Below are positions 26,272-40,944 of a stretch of 64,000 nucleotides of DNA, piece by piece. The notes beneath the pieces are model-generated. The model was not told the DNA's origin, searched no databases, and saw only the letters and a program-made list of their open reading frames with translations. Both the position numbers and the translations under genes were made by a program. Every line of letters starts with the position of its first letter. Position 1 is the stretch's first letter. Origin of the DNA: CAVVIH01 sp963748295 (lineage in GTDB: Bacteria; Acidobacteriota; Vicinamibacteria; Vicinamibacterales; 2-12-FULL-66-21); contig CAVVIH010000005.1 of assembly GCA_963748295.1 (NCBI GenBank), positions 310,001-374,000 of the forward strand. The letters are read 5' to 3'.

Positions 26272-29169
26272 ATGCTCGGGCAGACCATTTCCCACTACCA
26301 GATTGTCGACCGCCTCGGCCGCGGCGGGATGGGTGTCATCTATCGGGCCGTCGACACCAAGCTGGGACGCCACGTCGCGCTGAAGTTCCTGCCCGACGGC
26401 ATCAGCCACGACCCCGGCGTCCTCGAGCGCTTCGCCCGCGAAGCGCGGTCGGCTGCGGCGCTGAACCACCCGAACATCTGCACGATCTACGAAGTCGGCG
26501 AGCACGACGAGCGGCCGTTCATCGCGATGGAGCTGCTCGAAGGGCGCACGCTGGCGGATCACATTGGCGGCCGGCCTCTGCCGATCGGGACGTCGATCGA
26601 GCTGGCGCTGCAGATCGCCTCTGCGCTCGACGCCGCGCACACCAAAGACATCATCCACCGCGACATCAAGCCGGCGAACATCTTCGTCACATCGTCGGGC
26701 ATGGCCAAGGTACTCGACTTCGGCCTCGCGAAATCCACCGTGCGGCAGGCGCAAGGCCATCCCGCGGGCTCGCCCGACAGCGCGACGGTCGCCGACACGA
26801 ACGTGACGAGCATCGGCTCGACCCTCGGCACGATTGCTTACATGTCGCCCGAGCAGGCGCGCGGGCAGGATCTGGATGGACGCAGCGATCTGTTTTCGCT
26901 CGGCCTCGTGCTCTACGAGATGGTGACGGGCTGCCAGGCGTTCACCGGGGAAACGACCGCGGTGCTCTTCGACGGCATCCTGAACCGCACGCCGGCGGCG
27001 CCTTCCGAGCTGAATGCCGACGTGCCGTTCGAGCTCGAGCGGGTAATCGCCAAGTCGATCGACAAGGAGCGGGCGGCACGCTACCAGCATGCGGCGGCGC
27101 TGATTGCGGACCTCAAGCCGCTGCGCCGCTCGCCGGACGGGAGCGTGCTGTCGTCGACGGTGACGACAGCAAAGTCCGCGGCTCCCAGCGGATCGGCATG
27201 GCCGTCGGCATCCGCGCAGACGGCTGCAGCGGCCCCGCCGGTTCCGGCGCCGGCGAAGCGGCCGTTGTGGGTGCGGGCGATGCCGGTCGCCGCGGTGCTG
27301 CTGATCGCGGCGGCGGTCGCGGCGTGGCAGCTTCGCGGCCCCAGTCAGGCGCTGGCGGACAGCGACGTCATCCTGATCGCCGACTTCGAGAATTCGACCG
27401 GCGATGCGGTCTTCGACGGGACGCTGAAGCAGGCGCTCGCCGTGAAGCTCGAGGAGTCGCCGTTCCTGAACGTGCTCTCGGATACCCGCGTGCGCGAGAC
27501 GCTCGCCTACATGAATCGGCCGGCGGACAGCGCGATCACGCCCCCGATCGCCCGCGAGGTCTGTCAGCGGCAGGACATCAAGGCGGTGATGCTGGGAAGC
27601 ATCGCGAGCCTGGGCAGCACCTATGTGATCACGCTGACCGCCGAAGGCTGCTCGAATGGCGACGTGCTCGCACGCGAACAGTCGACCGCGTCGAGCAAGG
27701 AAGGCGTCCTGGCGTCACTCGGCGCGGCGACATCGAACATCCGCGGCAAGCTCGGCGAGTCGCTCGCCTCGATCGCGCGCACCGACAAGCCGGTGGAACA
27801 GGCGACGACCTCGTCACTCGACGCGTTGAAGGCATTCAGCCTGGGCGACCGCAAGCGGAAGTCATCGACCGATCGGGAAGCGCTCCCCTTCTTCAAGCGG
27901 GCGATCGAGCTCGATCCCGAGTTCGCTGTCGCGCACGCGCAGCTGGGCACCATCTACTCGAACCTCGGGGACCGCGACAAAGCCGTGGAGCACCGGCGCC
28001 GCGCCTACGAGCTGCGCGAGCGGGTCAGCCGCCGGGAACGCCTCTACATCGAGGGTCATTATTACAACGGCGTCACCAACGAGCCCGACAAGGCGCTCGC
28101 CACCTACGACGTCTGGAAGCAGGAATACCCGCGCGATGCCGTGCCCTACCACAACAGCGGCACGCTGTATTCGGCGCGCGGTGAGAGCGAGCGGGCGCTC
28201 GCAGCTTATCTGAAGGCGATCGAGCTCGATCCGACGCGCCGGATCACCTACGCCAACGCGTTCGGCAAATACCTCGAGGCCGGAAAGCTGGACGAAGCCG
28301 AAAAGCTGGTTCAACGTCAGATCGCGGCGCTCGGCAAATCGCCGGAAACCGGAATCCGGCTCTATCAGATTGCCGCCCGCAAGCGCGATCGGCCGGCATC
28401 CGATCGGCTGGCGGCGACGCTCGAGGACTCGCCGGCGGAATTCAACTTCCTGTCCTCCCGCATCTCGGAGTTGACGTTCTACGGACGGTTGCGCGAAGCG
28501 GCGCGGTTGAGCGCCCGGCAGATCGAGTCGTTGAAGCAGCAGAACCAGGCCGACCGCGTGATGCAGGTGCATTCCGGCCTTGCGGCGGTCGCCTCGCAGC
28601 TCGGCGCTCGCGAGCTGGCCCTGCAAGAGGCGGCTGCTGCCGCCGCGAAGCCGAGCAAGGGCGTCGACACCAACGCCAACCTTGCGTTCACGTATGCCGC
28701 ATGCGGTCAGCCGGCGCTGGCGCGAAAGTATTGGGACATCGTGCTGCAGTTCCCCATCCCGGATGCGCAGGTGCGCGCGCTCGCCGAGGCGTTGTTCGCC
28801 GGCGCCCTCGCGGCGAGCGCCGGTCGGCCCCAGGACACGATCGCGCGTCTGCAGACGGTCCCTCTGGAATTGAAGAGCGCGCTCCCGACCAACGCCCTGC
28901 TCATGCGAGCCGAGGCGCATCTGGCCTTGAAGCAGTACGAAGAGGCCGAGCGCGACTTTCGCGCGGTATTGGCCCGCGACACCCATGGCCTGTTGCTCAT
29001 CGCAGAGCCGCTGTCACAGGTGGGGCTCGCGCGCTCGCTGGCAGCCGCCGGCAACACCGATGCGGCGCGCCAGGAGTACGACAAGGCGCTGAAGCACTTG
29101 GATCAGGCCGACGCGGATCTCGAGCTCGTGCGCACGCTGAAGGCGGAACGTGCCAAACTCGGAGGATAG
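26272..29169 (+). CDS. Membrane Ser/Thr protein kinase with TolB-like and TPR extracytoplasmic part
   Basis: A 965-residue Hanks-type kinase. The glycine loop is GRGGMG, the ATP lysine K38, the catalytic loop HRDIKPAN (129-136) and DFG at 149-151; APE is replaced by SPEQ. A single helix (AMPVAAVLLIAAAVAAWQL, about 340-358) places the rest outside the cytoplasm. The outer part is a TolB-N/FlgO-like domain (DVILIADFENSTGDAVFDGTL), then about ten TPR-like repeats to the end. Such kinases are highly expanded in Acidobacteria. The TPR part is probably the sensor or docking arm; substrates are unknown. Confidence 0.93.
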   Translation: MLGQTISHYQIVDRLGRGGMGVIYRAVDTKLGRHVALKFLPDGISHDPGVLERFAREARSAAALNHPNICTIYEVGEHDERPFIAMELLEGRTLADHIGGRPLPIGTSIELALQIASALDAAHTKDIIHRDIKPANIFVTSSGMAKVLDFGLAKSTVRQAQGHPAGSPDSATVADTNVTSIGSTLGTIAYMSPEQARGQDLDGRSDLFSLGLVLYEMVTGCQAFTGETTAVLFDGILNRTPAAPSELNADVPFELERVIAKSIDKERAARYQHAAALIADLKPLRRSPDGSVLSSTVTTAKSAAPSGSAWPSASAQTAAAAPPVPAPAKRPLWVRAMPVAAVLLIAAAVAAWQLRGPSQALADSDVILIADFENSTGDAVFDGTLKQALAVKLEESPFLNVLSDTRVRETLAYMNRPADSAITPPIAREVCQRQDIKAVMLGSIASLGSTYVITLTAEGCSNGDVLAREQSTASSKEGVLASLGAATSNIRGKLGESLASIARTDKPVEQATTSSLDALKAFSLGDRKRKSSTDREALPFFKRAIELDPEFAVAHAQLGTIYSNLGDRDKAVEHRRRAYELRERVSRRERLYIEGHYYNGVTNEPDKALATYDVWKQEYPRDAVPYHNSGTLYSARGESERALAAYLKAIELDPTRRITYANAFGKYLEAGKLDEAEKLVQRQIAALGKSPETGIRLYQIAARKRDRPASDRLAATLEDSPAEFNFLSSRISELTFYGRLREAARLSARQIESLKQQNQADRVMQVHSGLAAVASQLGARELALQEAAAAAAKPSKGVDTNANLAFTYAACGQPALARKYWDIVLQFPIPDAQVRALAEALFAGALAASAGRPQDTIARLQTVPLELKSALPTNALLMRAEAHLALKQYEEAERDFRAVLARDTHGLLLIAEPLSQVGLARSLAAAGNTDAARQEYDKALKHLDQADADLELVRTLKAERAKLGG

Positions 29170-29221
29170 TGTCCACTACAGGCCACCGCAGAAACCTGCT
29201 GACCCACGTCGCGAGCGAGCC

Positions 29222-29300
29222 ACGCGAACGGCCCGCCTGCGCCAAGGCTTCGGCGAGGTCGCGCCGTAGCGCTTCGCGCGAAGGCGGAAGCGCGCCGGCG
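29222..29300. repeat. G/C-rich dispersed repeat in the gap before the rRNA methylase gene
   Basis: The 193-nt gap between the kinase and methylase genes carries GCGCCAAGGCTTCGGCG and GTAGCGCTTCGCG elements also seen near 9362 and 11930. A further inverted pair (GAGGGGCTTCGCCCCTC read across 29333-29351) may act as the kinase terminator. Confidence 0.45.
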
Positions 29301-29362
29301 CCGCGGCGCGCGAGAGAGCGTGTCGGGGAGTCCGAGGGGCGAAGCCCCTCGGTCAAAGACTA

Positions 29363-30169
29363 GTGGAGCGAATCTCCAGCCGGCAGAACGCGATCGTCAA
29401 GCGATTCCGCGAGCTGGCGCAGGCCAAACATCCCGACGGGGAGGTGCTCCTCGACGGTCCGCACCTGCTCGGTGAGGCGCTGTCCGCGGGCGTCCCGCTC
29501 GACATCGTTGCCCTCGCGGAGGCGGAGGCCGATCCCGAGTCGCGCCGCCTCGTCGACCGCGCCGCGAAAGCCGGCGCCAGGACGATCGGGGTAACCGCCC
29601 CGGTGCTCGCCGCCATGAGTCCTGTCCGCAACCCGTCCGGGGTGGTCGCAATCGGGCGGTTGAAAAAGGCTTCCATCGCGGACGTGCTGCGAACAGGTCC
29701 GCAGCTCGTCATGGTGCTGCACGAGGCGCAGGATCCGGGAAATGTCGGCGCCGCCATCCGCGCCGCGGAGGCGTGCGGCGCGACCGGCGCCATCGCCACC
29801 GCGCGCACCGCGAATCCGTTCGCCTGGAAGGCGCTGCGCGGCGCGATGGGCAGCGCGTTCCGGCTGCCGATCGCGACCGGAGCGTCGCTTCACGACATCT
29901 GATCAGGCGCGCAAAGAAGGCAGGAGTGGCGCTCGCTTGCGGCGGTTCCGCGCGGCGGAACGCCGCTGCCGTCAGCCGATCTTCGACAGCCGATGGCCAT
30001 CCTCTTTGGCGGCGAGGGACCGGGGCTCCCCGACCAGGTGATTCAACGCGCGGACGTGCGTCTGAGCATTCCCATGCGGCCCGGCGTCGAGTCGCTGAAC
30101 GTCGCCATCTCCGCGGCCATCATCCTCTACGAAGCCGGACGGCAGCGGACCGGCGGAGCCGGCGCATGA
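29363..30169 (+). CDS. SpoU-family RNA 2'-O-methyltransferase, frame-broken
   Basis: This SAM-dependent rRNA ribose methylase has the SPOUT trefoil knot. It has a substrate-binding N-terminus (ISSRQNAIVKRFRELAQ, EVLLDGPHLLGEALSAG) and three SpoU motifs: LHEAQDPGNVGAAIRAAEACG, LFGGEGPGLPD, and RLSIPMRPGVESLNVAISAAI. The frame slips twice between 29900 and 29990. The true protein continues from SLHDLIRRAKKAGVALA to the motif 2 region and stops at 30169, where it overlaps the rarA start (ATGA). The exact rRNA position cannot be told. Confidence 0.88.
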
Positions 30170-31485
30170 CGCTCTTCGACGATGATCCGGAACCGGGCGC
30201 GGCGCCAGCCTCCTCACCGCTGGCGGAACGAATGCGGCCGCGAACGCTCGACGAGTTCGTCGGCCAGGAGCAGCTGCTCGGCCCCGGCCGCCCGCTCCGC
30301 CAGGCGATCGAACAGGATCGCCTGCAGTCGCTCGATCCTGTGGGGACCGCCCGGCACCGGGAAAGACGACGCTGGCGCGCCTGATCGCGACGCTGACCCG
30401 CGCGCATTTCACCTCGTTCAGCGCCGTGCTGTCGGGCATCAAGGAGATCCGCGCGGTCATGGCCGAGGCCGAGGAAACCCGGCGCCGATCGCGGGCCGCG
30501 CACCATCCTCTTCGTCGACGAGATCCACCGGTTCAACAAGGCCCAGCAGGATGCCTTCCTCCCGCGCGTCGAGGCGGGCGACATCGTCCTGATCGGCGCG
30601 ACCACCGAGAACCCGTCCTTCGAGGTGAATTCGGCGCTGCTCTCGCGGTCGAAAGTGTATGTGCTGAAGGCGCTGGACGCGGACGCGATACTCGCAATCC
30701 TCCGCCGCGCGATCGCCGACCGTGAACGCGGGCTCGGCGCGTTCGACCTGAAGGTCGAGGAGGAAGCGCTGACCGCAATCGCGCGCTACGCGAACGGCGA
30801 TGCCAGGGTCGCGCTGAACCTGCTGGAGATGGCGTCAGGCGCCGCAGTCGCGGGGTCGGGACCGATCGATGCGGCGATGGTCGCCGAGCTGGCGCAGAAC
30901 CGCTCGCTGCTGTACGACAAGACGGGCGAGGAGCACTACAACCTGATCTCCGCGCTCCACAAGTCGATGCGCAACAGCGATCCCGACGCGACGGTGTACT
31001 GGCTGGCGCGCATGCTCGAGGCTGGCGAGGATCCGCTCTACGTGGCGCGGCGGCTGGTCCGGTTCGCGTCAGAAGACATCGGTAATGCCGATCCGCAGGC
31101 GTTGAGCGTCGCGGTCGCCGCCAAGGACGCGGTGCACTTCATCGGCATGCCCGAGGGCAACACCGCGCTCGCGCAGGCCGCCATCTACCTGGCGATCGCG
31201 CCCAAGAGCAACGCGGTCTACCGCGCGTATCTGGACGCCGCCGAGGCGGCCATGAAGGAAACGGCGGAACCGGTGCCGCTCCACCTGCGGAATGCGCCGA
31301 CGCGCCTCATGAAGCAGCTCGATTATGCGAAGGGCTATAAGTACGCGCACGACGAACCGGAAGGGGTGGCGGACATGGAATGCCTGCCGCCCGCGCACCG
31401 CGGCCGGCAGTTCTATAAGCCCACTTCACGCGGACGCGAGGCGGCGGTGAAGAAGTGGATCGAGGAAGTAAGAAGTAAGAAGTAA
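30166..31485 (+). CDS. rarA: Replication-associated recombination protein A (RarA/MgsA), frame-broken
   Basis: An AAA+ ATPase acting at stalled forks. The start is MTLFDDDPEPG, then LAERMRPRTLDEFVGQEQLL. Restored Walker A reads LWGPPGTGKTTLARLI and Walker B LFVDEIHRFNKAQQDAFLP. ATTENPSFEVNSALLSR is sensor 1, and the C-terminal MgsA domain runs to the end. Three extra bases break the frame, at about 30334, 30365 and 30485; each deletion restores a conserved motif. The last residues (EEVRSKK) come from the 7-nt-period AGAAGTA repeat that follows. Confidence 0.93.
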
Positions 31486-32438
31486 GAAGTACGAAGTACG
31501 AAGTCAGAACTAAGAAGCAAGAACCTGTTCTTACTTCTAACTTCGTACTTCTTACTTCTAGTTGTCTGCAGAGATGCGTGACGCGGCGGAACATCTCGGT
31601 CCGCAGCGGCAGAATGAAGGAGAACCGGTAGTCCCCCTGCATCCGCCCGATCGGAATGCCCACCAGCTCGCCGTGCTGATTCAGCACGCCGCCGCCGGAA
31701 ACGCCCGGATGGCCGTCGGTCAGGCAGGTCACCAGCTTGTTCGCGGTCTTCTGGCCGACGTAGCCGGTCGAGACGATGATGCCTTTTGAGTAGTCGTTGC
31801 CGAGGCGGAAGATCGGATCCGCAAAATCGAACGCGTAGGCCAGATTGATGTTCAGCGGCGGGAGATTGATGGCTTCCTTGACCTTGACGATCGCCCAGTC
31901 GCCCGGATCGACTTCGACTTTCGCGTCGCCGGAATCGACGACCCTCGCCGGAATCAGGCGCCCGTCGTACATCAACTTAACGGAAACGATCCGCCGGGGA
32001 TCGGAGAGGCCTTCCTGTCCGAGCGCGACGACGCCGTGCTTGACCGTAATGAAGTAGCCGCCACCGAGATAGCCGGCGGTGCCGTAGCTGCTGGACCCGC
32101 GATCGTCGTAGGAGTAGAGCTCGACGAAGCTCGTGCGGCGCTCTCGCAGGAGCGTCAAGGGCAGCAGCCCCATTTCGTCCTGCAACTGGCGCTTGACGTC
32201 GGCGACGATCGCCGCGCGGTTCGCGTCCGCCAGCATGGCTGGCGCGCTCTCGTCGGCGCGCCCGGTCGTGCCCTGAGCGGCCGGCTGGACGGCGTTTCAG
32301 CAGATTGACTTCGGCTCTGAGCGCGGCAAGCTGCTCATCGCTGTCGTTTTGACGGGCGCCAAGATAGTTGCCGAGGCCGAAGAACATCAGGGCAACAAAG
32401 GACGCCAGAATGGCCGGTAGCGCGCGATGTGTAGACAT
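31307..32438 (-). CDS. Membrane-anchored trypsin-like serine protease, frame-broken
   Basis: An N-terminal helix (ILASFVALMFFGLGNYLGA) and a short coiled coil (SDEQLAALRAEVNLLKRR) precede a chymotrypsin-fold domain. The triad is visible as His in YFITVKHGVVAL, Asp in VDPGDWAIVKV and Ser in GHPGVSGGGVLN. The domain faces the periplasm. One extra base near 32285 separates the anchor from the catalytic part. The domain ends near 31562; beyond that the frame runs through the 7-nt-period array (LEVRSTK, LEVRTGS) into rarA and stops only at 31307, so the real C-terminus is uncertain. A riboswitch-like leader lies upstream. Confidence 0.8.
31464..31560. repeat. Inverted AGAAGTA array, 7-nt period
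   Basis: The left arm has about eight units of AGAAGTA/CGAAGTA/CGAAGTC type, and the right arm is its approximate reverse complement (TACTTCT units) across a short centre. It lies between convergent rarA and the protease gene, could form a long hairpin and may terminate both. It encodes the C-terminal residues of both proteins. Confidence 0.8.
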
Positions 32439-32448
32439 TCACCTACTC

Positions 32449-32526
32449 CAAGTTCGGCAGCTAAACCACCCCGCGCAGGCGGAGCTTACAGCTTTGCGCA
32501 CCCCGGTAGTGGGGTCGCCTTTTCGC
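32449..32526 (-). promoter_or_regulatory. Probable cyclic di-GMP-I (GEMM) riboswitch aptamer
   Basis: Read on the minus strand, the leader of the protease gene starts AAAAGGCGA, forms a first hairpin (ACCCC/GGGGT), then has the hallmark GCGCAAAGC. A second arm with an inner stem CTCCGC/GCGGGG follows, and the region closes with AGCTGCCGAAC, like many GEMM aptamers. GGC near the start pairs with GCC near the end. The first loop is not the usual GAAA tetraloop, which lowers confidence. It ends about 11 nt before the ATG, so translational control is likely. Confidence 0.6.
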
Positions 32527-32565
32527 TTGGAAAAAATTTCACACCCGAGTTGCTGGGATAAAAAA

Positions 32566-32594
32566 ACTCTAAAGGGTGCTGACGGAACTGTCAA
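32566..32594 (-). promoter_or_regulatory. Sigma-70-type promoter of the protease gene
   Basis: On the minus strand, TTGACA (32594-32589) and TAGAGT (32571-32566) are separated by exactly 17 nt. Transcription would start near 32559, giving a 5' leader of about 120 nt that contains the complete aptamer. Confidence 0.75.
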
Positions 32595-32659
32595 GTGTAA
32601 ATCTTGCGTTATCAGACGGTTATGGCTGAGGTGCGCCGGATTTTGCCGCCTTTGCACGC

Positions 32660-34250
32660 CTATTTCAGCCGCGGACGTCCTTCCACTTCCGCCGCCGGTT
32701 TCGCCACGACCGGCGCCTCGGGCGCTCTTCTGATTCACCCCGAGCTGCTGCAGCACGGTTGGAATGTTCAGGCCGAGCGCCTCGAGCTGCTGCAGGAGGC
32801 TGAACACGACCGCGGGGCTCGTCTTCGCCAGGCGTCCGAGACTCGTGCTCCCGTTGTCGCCGTTGCCGCCGCCTTGATCGATCACCACCAGCTTGTCGAT
32901 GTTGCCGAGCGGCGCGGCGACGGCGCCGAAGATTCCGGTCGAGGCCTCGAGAATCGCCGGCATCTTTTCGAGGATGGTCTGCAGGCGCGCCGCGTCGTTG
33001 AACTCCTTCCACGCTTCGGCCTTCCGAAGAATCGCGGCGGCCTCGGCGACGCCCTGCGCTTCGATCGCCTTGGCCTGGGCGAGACCAATCGCTTCGATCT
33101 TCGCCGCTTCCGCGCGTCCTTCCGCCTCCACCGCGGCCGCACGTCCGGCGCCTTCCTTGTGCAGCTTCTCCTGCTCCGCTTCCGCCAGCGAAATCATCGC
33201 GGCGCGCCGCCCTTCGGCCTCGAGAATCGCGGCCTGCTTTGACGCCTCGGCGCGAACGACAGCGGCGAGACGATCCGCTTCTGCGGGCTTGATGACGGTA
33301 GCTTCGAGCTCCTTCTGCTTTCGCAGCACCTCCTGCTCCTGAACCGCGATCATCTCCTGCGTCCGCGTGCGCTCGACCTTGACTTCTTCCGCAACGACTG
33401 CCTGACGCGCGGTGGCTTCCGACAGAGGGCCCGCCTGCTCCGCACGCGCTTTCTGCGTCTCGACTTCGGCCTGGTACTGCGCCTGGCGGATCATGAAGTC
33501 GCGCTGTGCCTGCGCAATCTCGGCGTCGGCGATGAACTTCGCCTGCTCACCCTCCTGCAGCGCCTGCGCCGACTTGATCTTCGCATCACGATGCGCTTCG
33601 GCTTCGCCAATCGTCGCGTCGCGCTTGACTTCGGCAGTCCGCCGCTTGCCGAGCGCGTTCAGATACTCCTCTTCGTCGCTGATCTCCTGGATCGTCAGCA
33701 CGTCGACGCCGATGCCCATCTTCTCGAGATCGACGGCCGCCTCGGTCGTCAGCTTCTGCGCGAAGCTCTGACGATCGCTGTTCACTTCTTCAACCGTCAG
33801 CGTGCCGAGGATCGATCGCAGGTGGCCTTCGAGCGTCTGGAAGATGACCTTCTGCACTTCGACGTGCGTCATGCCGAGGAACCGTTCCGCCGACGCCTGC
33901 AGCGAGGTCTCGTCGCCGCGGATCTTCACGTTGGCGACCGCTTTCACCGAGACCGGCACGCCTTTCAGCGTGTAGGCCCGCCGGATCTCCAGCGGGATCG
34001 TCATCACGTTGAGGTGCAGGTACTCGACCTTCTCGAGCAGCGGAATGCGCAGCGCCGCGCCGCCGCGGACCATGCGATAGCCGACGATGCGGCCGTCGGG
34101 GAGCTTCCGCCTGCGGCCGCTGAGAACGGCCACCGCGTTGGGCGAGACCTTGATGTAGTTCCGGGCAATCAAATAGCTCGCCGTGATGACCGACAGCGGC
34201 ACCAGCACGACGAGGACAGGCAGCAGCAGTGTTTGCAGATTCTCGACCAT
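32660..34250 (-). CDS. Flotillin/YqiK-like SPFH membrane protein
   Basis: An N-terminal membrane segment (LLPVLVVLVPLSVITASYLIA) is followed by the SPFH domain (YIKVSPNAVAVLSGRR, VNVKIRG-like AVANVKIRGDE) and a long Ala/Glu-rich coiled coil with EAE repeats, then the C-terminal assembly region (GIFGAVAAPLGNIDKLVVID). Flotillins organise membrane microdomains. The raw frame runs to 32439, but one extra base near 32729 hides the natural end APEAPVVAKPAAEVEGRPRLK with a stop at 32660. It is encoded just downstream of an NfeD-like gene, a common partner. Confidence 0.93.
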
Positions 34251-34262
34251 GGGGCCCTGCTT

Positions 34263-34803
34263 TCAGTGTTTCTTGACGATCACCGTTTCGCCGAGAACCT
34301 CTTCGACGCGCACCGCCGTATTCTCGGGGATAGCTTCCGGCTCGCGCGCGCGCGCGATCTTGTCCACGAGCTCCTCGCCCATGCGGCACCGTATCTGCCC
34401 GATCCCGCCGGCCGGGATGGCGACGACGACGCGGCCGATTGACCGACCAGATCCTCCGCGCGCATTTCCGACGACGCCTGCTGCCCATAGAGGAACCGGG
34501 CGAACACGTACGACCATCGAGGCGATCACAAAGCCCGTGATCACGCCGGCAATCGATGAAACCAGCGGCGACAGGCCGTAGTGAGTACCGATCGCGCCGA
34601 CCGCACCGAAGGCGGTGATGAACGACGGACAACGTCCGGGTGCTGAAGAAGCCCGGACCGCCGTGGTCCATGTCGTGGTCGAGCCCGCCGCCGAGATGGT
34701 CGAAAATCTCCCCAAAGATCAGGGAAAGCAGGAGGAAAACGAACCCCGCACTGGCAATGGCCAGGAAGACAGTGAAGGCGTTCAAGGAAGGCAATAGATC
34801 CAT
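34263..34803 (-). CDS. NfeD-like membrane protein, frame-broken
   Basis: Membrane helices at the start (AFTVFLAIASAGFVFLLLSLI) and middle (VSSIAGVITGFVIASMV) precede a C-terminal OB-fold of the NfeD type (VVVAIPAGGIGQIRCRMGEE, then ENTAVRVEEVLGETVIVKKH). The frame changes at least three times (near 34618, 34500-34510 and 34430-34440), each repairable by removing one base. NfeD-like proteins work with flotillins or stomatins in membrane domain organisation, which matches the neighbour 12 nt downstream. The loop GLDHDMDHGGPG is His/Asp-rich and may bind metal. Confidence 0.8.
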
Positions 34804-34895
34804 TCGAAGCTCAGGAGTGTGTTCACTCTAGGAGCAACGGATGATTCAAGTCAAATAGACGAAGTTCAACTCTACGAAGTTCGGGAACGAGGGCT

Positions 34896-35357
34896 CTAAC
34901 CACGCCGATACGTATTGCGCGTGGCCAGCTCCTCATCGCCCTGCGGGGTAACGTTGTACATCAGGATTTCCAGCGAATCCTCGCCGACCGGTCGGATGAT
35001 CGTCTTCCAGCCCCAGTCGGGATCAGGCGGCGCGGGGTAGGTTCCGAACAGGGTGATGTCGCCGCCCGGTCCACGCGTTCCCTTCGACAGCAAGAACGTC
35101 TCGCTCTGGTGCCAGGAATCGACCCAGGCAGACGAAAACGACCCGTCCTTCTTGATCTCGGAAACGAGCATCAGGCCATCCTGCTGCGCGCCATCGGCCT
35201 CCCACGTGTATTCCACTTTCAGGATGTACCGCGCGACCTGGCTGATGAACGCGGTGGAGTCGTATTCCGTCTCCGCGGGCGTCCTCCACGGCGTGAACAG
35301 CGTACCCGATCCACGCCAGTTGCCGGTCAGCTCCGAGAGCGCGATCGTCCTCGGCAT
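34896..35357 (-). CDS. DUF1579-like beta-barrel protein
   Basis: A 153-residue, all-beta protein with TGNWRGSGTLFTPWRTPAETEYDSTAF and WEADGAQQDGLMLVSEIKKDGSF. It matches the general pattern of DUF1579/THAP4-like lipocalin-fold proteins, which have no settled role. It has no signal peptide. It starts 3 nt after the mutL stop and so closes the long minus-strand run. Confidence 0.65.
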   Translation of the reverse strand: MPRTIALSELTGNWRGSGTLFTPWRTPAETEYDSTAFISQVARYILKVEYTWEADGAQQDGLMLVSEIKKDGSFSSAWVDSWHQSETFLLSKGTRGPGGDITLFGTYPAPPDPDWGWKTIIRPVGEDSLEILMYNVTPQGDEELATRNTYRRG

Positions 35358-35360
35358 GTC

Positions 35361-37130
<1,770 letters not shown>

Positions 37131-37138
37131 GATGCCCG

Positions 37139-38103
37139 TTACAACCACCCGATCTTCCGGAAGATCAGCAGCATCCCGCCCGAGACGCTCAACATGACCA
37201 CGAGCAACCATCCAGAAACTGGTCGTGCGAAAGCCCCCAGACTGCGGAGATCGACATTCATGCCGTACATGCCGGTGATGAAGGTGAGCGGCATGAAGAT
37301 CGTCGCAATGACCGTCAGGACCTTCATCACGCCGTTCAGCTGGTTCGACACCGTCGACAGGTGCGCATCGAGCAGGCTGGCGATCCGGTCCTGAAGGAAC
37401 ATCGCTTCCTCGTTGAGCCGAACGAGGTGATCGTAGACGTCGCGGAACCTGTACGCGACGGGCTCCGAGATCAGGGTAAACTCGCGGCGGCCGAGGCGGT
37501 TCACCACGTCGCGCTGCGGCAGGACGACGCGGCGCAGCGACGAGACGTCGCGCTTGAAATCGAGAATACGCTTGGCGAGGTTCCGGTCTGGACGACCCGA
37601 ACACCTCGCCCTCGAGCTTGTCCAGCCGGTCCTGCAAGCTTGTCGACTTCTGGCCTGTAGTTGTCGACCATCGAGTCGACGATTCGGTGCATCAGCGCGT
37701 CGGGGCCTTCGCCGAGCATGCGGCTGTTCTTGCCGCAGATCTCGGCCATCTGCCCGATCGAGCGGGAGAGACCTGGGTGAACGGTGACGAGATAATTGGG
37801 GCCGAGAAAGAAATCGACGTCGTTGGTGCGGAAGGCGGTGCTCGCGGGCCTTGAAGTCGATGCCGTGCAGGATGACGTAGATATACGCCCCGTACAGACT
37901 CCACCTTGGGATGATGGATTTCCGCCATCGCGTCCTCGATGGCCAGCTCGTGGAAGTGGAACACGCCCGAGAGGACTTGCCTTCTTCTTTGGTTGGATCG
38001 CCAGATCGACCCACAGTTTCGTGTCGCTCTCCGCCGCGCAGCCAGGCCGGATCGACCCGGTCGACGCACCGGGTGGATCCGTTCTGGTGGACGAAGACGG
38101 TGA

Positions 38104-38107
<4 letters not shown>
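37139..38107 (-). CDS. corA: CorA-family Mg2+ transporter, heavily frame-broken
   Basis: The C-terminal part is clear: RDVYDHLVRLNEEAMFLQDRIASLLDAHLSTVSNQLNGVMKVLTVIATIFMPLTFITG, with YGMN as the selectivity signature, and a second helix (WLLVVMLSVSGGMLLIF). Upstream, pieces in three frames (LSGVFHFHELAIEDAMAE, YGAYIYVILHGIDFKA, PDALMHRIVDSMVDNY) are all CorA-like and in the right order. Six or so single-base changes are needed for one frame, the densest in the window. The TTG start overlaps the ppdK stop. This could be sequence error or genuine decay. Confidence 0.8.
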
Positions 38108-40935
<2,828 letters not shown>

Positions 40936-40944
40936 TTCGATCGA

